64,000 nucleotides of DNA from Doryteuthis pealeii (lineage: Eukaryota > Mollusca > Cephalopoda > Myopsida > Loliginidae), in NCBI GenBank assembly GCA_023376005.1, contig CM042181.1:21613798-21677797 (forward strand), in the 5' to 3' direction. Below, piece by piece: positions 63,236 through 64,000 of the stretch. The notes beneath the pieces are model-generated. The model was not told the origin of the DNA and made no database searches. It saw only the letters and a program-made list of their open reading frames with translations. Each line of letters starts with the position of its first letter. The first letter of the stretch is position 1. A program made the translations under genes and the position numbers.

Positions 63236-63389
63236 TAATTTATGAGGAAGTGTGTCCCAGTCTCCTGCCTCAGAAATTGCTACCTGGTGACTATTAAAAT
63301 AACGTCCCCAGCTATGTCGATGTTACTTGAAAGAAAACAACCAACTTAAGGCGTTAAATGTATTTTAGAGGGGGGGGCTTCTCTTTTTT

Positions 63390-63582
63390 GGTGTAATTCT
63401 TATTTATTTATCGTAATTTGTCGTAATTCTTGTTCATTTATAGAAATTTGTTGTAATTCTTGTTTATTTATAGAAATTTGTTGTAATTCTTGTTCATTTA
63501 TAGAAATTTGTTGTAATTCTTGTTTATTTATAGAAATTTGTTGTAATTCTTGTTTATTTATAGAAATTTGTCGTAATTCTTG
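63390..63582. repeat. 30-bp minisatellite, six units
   Basis: GTAATTCTTGTTTATTTATAGAAATTTGTT repeated with few changes, inside the TIR element. Confidence 0.9.
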
Positions 63583-63596
63583 TTCAGATATGAAGA

Positions 63597-63745
63597 TGGA
63601 TATATATATAGTTTAGAATAGACTAAGATAGATAAACAAACAAAATAATATATATATATAGTTTAGAATAGACTATAAATATATATATATAGTTTAGAAT
63701 AGACTAAGATAGATAAACAAACAAAATAATATAGATAGATATGAA
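63597..63745. repeat. TATATATAGTTTAGAATAGAC repeats
   Basis: Three copies of a TATATATAGTTTAGAATAGA phrase, two followed by AGATAGATAAACAAACAAAA. Confidence 0.85.
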
Positions 63746-64000
63746 CAAATGGAGATAGATATTTTCGACAAGTAAATGTATTTGTGGGGTGTCGCTTCTT
63801 TTTTTGTCGTAATTCTTGTTTATTTAAACTAAAAACAAGACATTAAACAAACATGAATAAAAGAAAATCTGAGACAACATAGCTGGGGACGTTATTTTAA
63901 TAGTCACCGGGTATCAATTTCTGAGGCAGGAGACTGGGATGCACTTCCTCATAAATTAATAAATAATAAATAAATAAATAAATAAATTGGTAGAATTGAT

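Larger units (their letters stand above)
63238..63957. mobile_element. Terminal-inverted-repeat element with internal minisatellites
   Basis: Arms of ~80 bp (63238-63318, 63877-63957) are inverse copies: CCAGTCTCCTGCCTCAG / CTGAGGCAGGAGACTGGG, ACGTCCCCAGCTATGT / ACATAGCTGGGGACGT. Inserted at the head of the S1 SINE. No transposase frame. Confidence 0.8.

Overview
This window looks like nuclear, non-coding DNA from an animal genome, and almost all of it is repetitive. No intact protein-coding gene was found. The evidence is long (GA)n, (TA)n and (TAA/TAG)n microsatellites, tRNA-derived SINEs, non-autonomous hAT-type elements, Helitrons, LTR fragments, LINE fragments and Penelope-like elements (PLEs) with hammerhead ribozymes. 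This mix fits a marine invertebrate, perhaps a lophotrochozoan such as a mollusc. That placement is a guess, because no gene here fixes the lineage.

Layout. 0-1.5 kb: a 108-bp satellite split by an insertion. 1.5-3.3 kb: pyrimidine-rich, (GA)n and AT-rich sequence. 3.3-6.8 kb: a dense PLE zone with seven hammerhead cores between (TA)n tracts, plus two Helitrons. 7.2-18.4 kb: a fold-back tandem repeat, several copies of a ~600-bp family (called R1 here), SINEs, hAT elements with target duplications, a second hammerhead cluster at 15 kb and 154-bp tandem repeats. 18.4-28.8 kb: 182-bp tandem repeats, Helitrons, minisatellites (39 bp, and a 1.2-kb GGAGTC-rich array), two hammerheads and a tandem array of tRNA SINEs. 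28.8-38.2 kb: more Helitrons and R1, three hammerhead relics, 1.5 kb of (GA)n and a PLE GIY-YIG endonuclease pseudogene. 38.2-49.5 kb: LTR copies, MITEs, hammerheads at 38.6, 42.8, 43.1, 43.4, 49.1 and 49.4 kb, and two LINE remnants. 49.5-56.4 kb: SINEs, LTRs, a Ty3/Gypsy-like integrase fragment and another hAT element. 56.4-59.6 kb: very AT-rich. 59.8-60.5 kb: the only relatively GC-rich, apparently single-copy stretch, a possible promoter or first exon. 60.8-62.8 kb: a trinucleotide array. 62.8-64 kb: an interrupted SINE and a terminal-inverted-repeat element.

The main system is the set of about 20 hammerhead ribozyme motifs (core CUGANGA - stem II - GAAA). About half of them have both core boxes plus a stem I that pairs where it should. 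They sit beside (TA)n tracts, often as head-to-head inverted pairs. Some lie next to N-terminal PLE coding fragments that share the motif RQELSV-x-FN. One subfamily puts a tRNA-like, pol III-type head directly upstream of the ribozyme. The other coding traces are all retroelement pseudogenes: the PLE endonuclease, two LINE C-termini and the Ty3/Gypsy integrase. All calls are from reading the sequence by eye; no database search was run.
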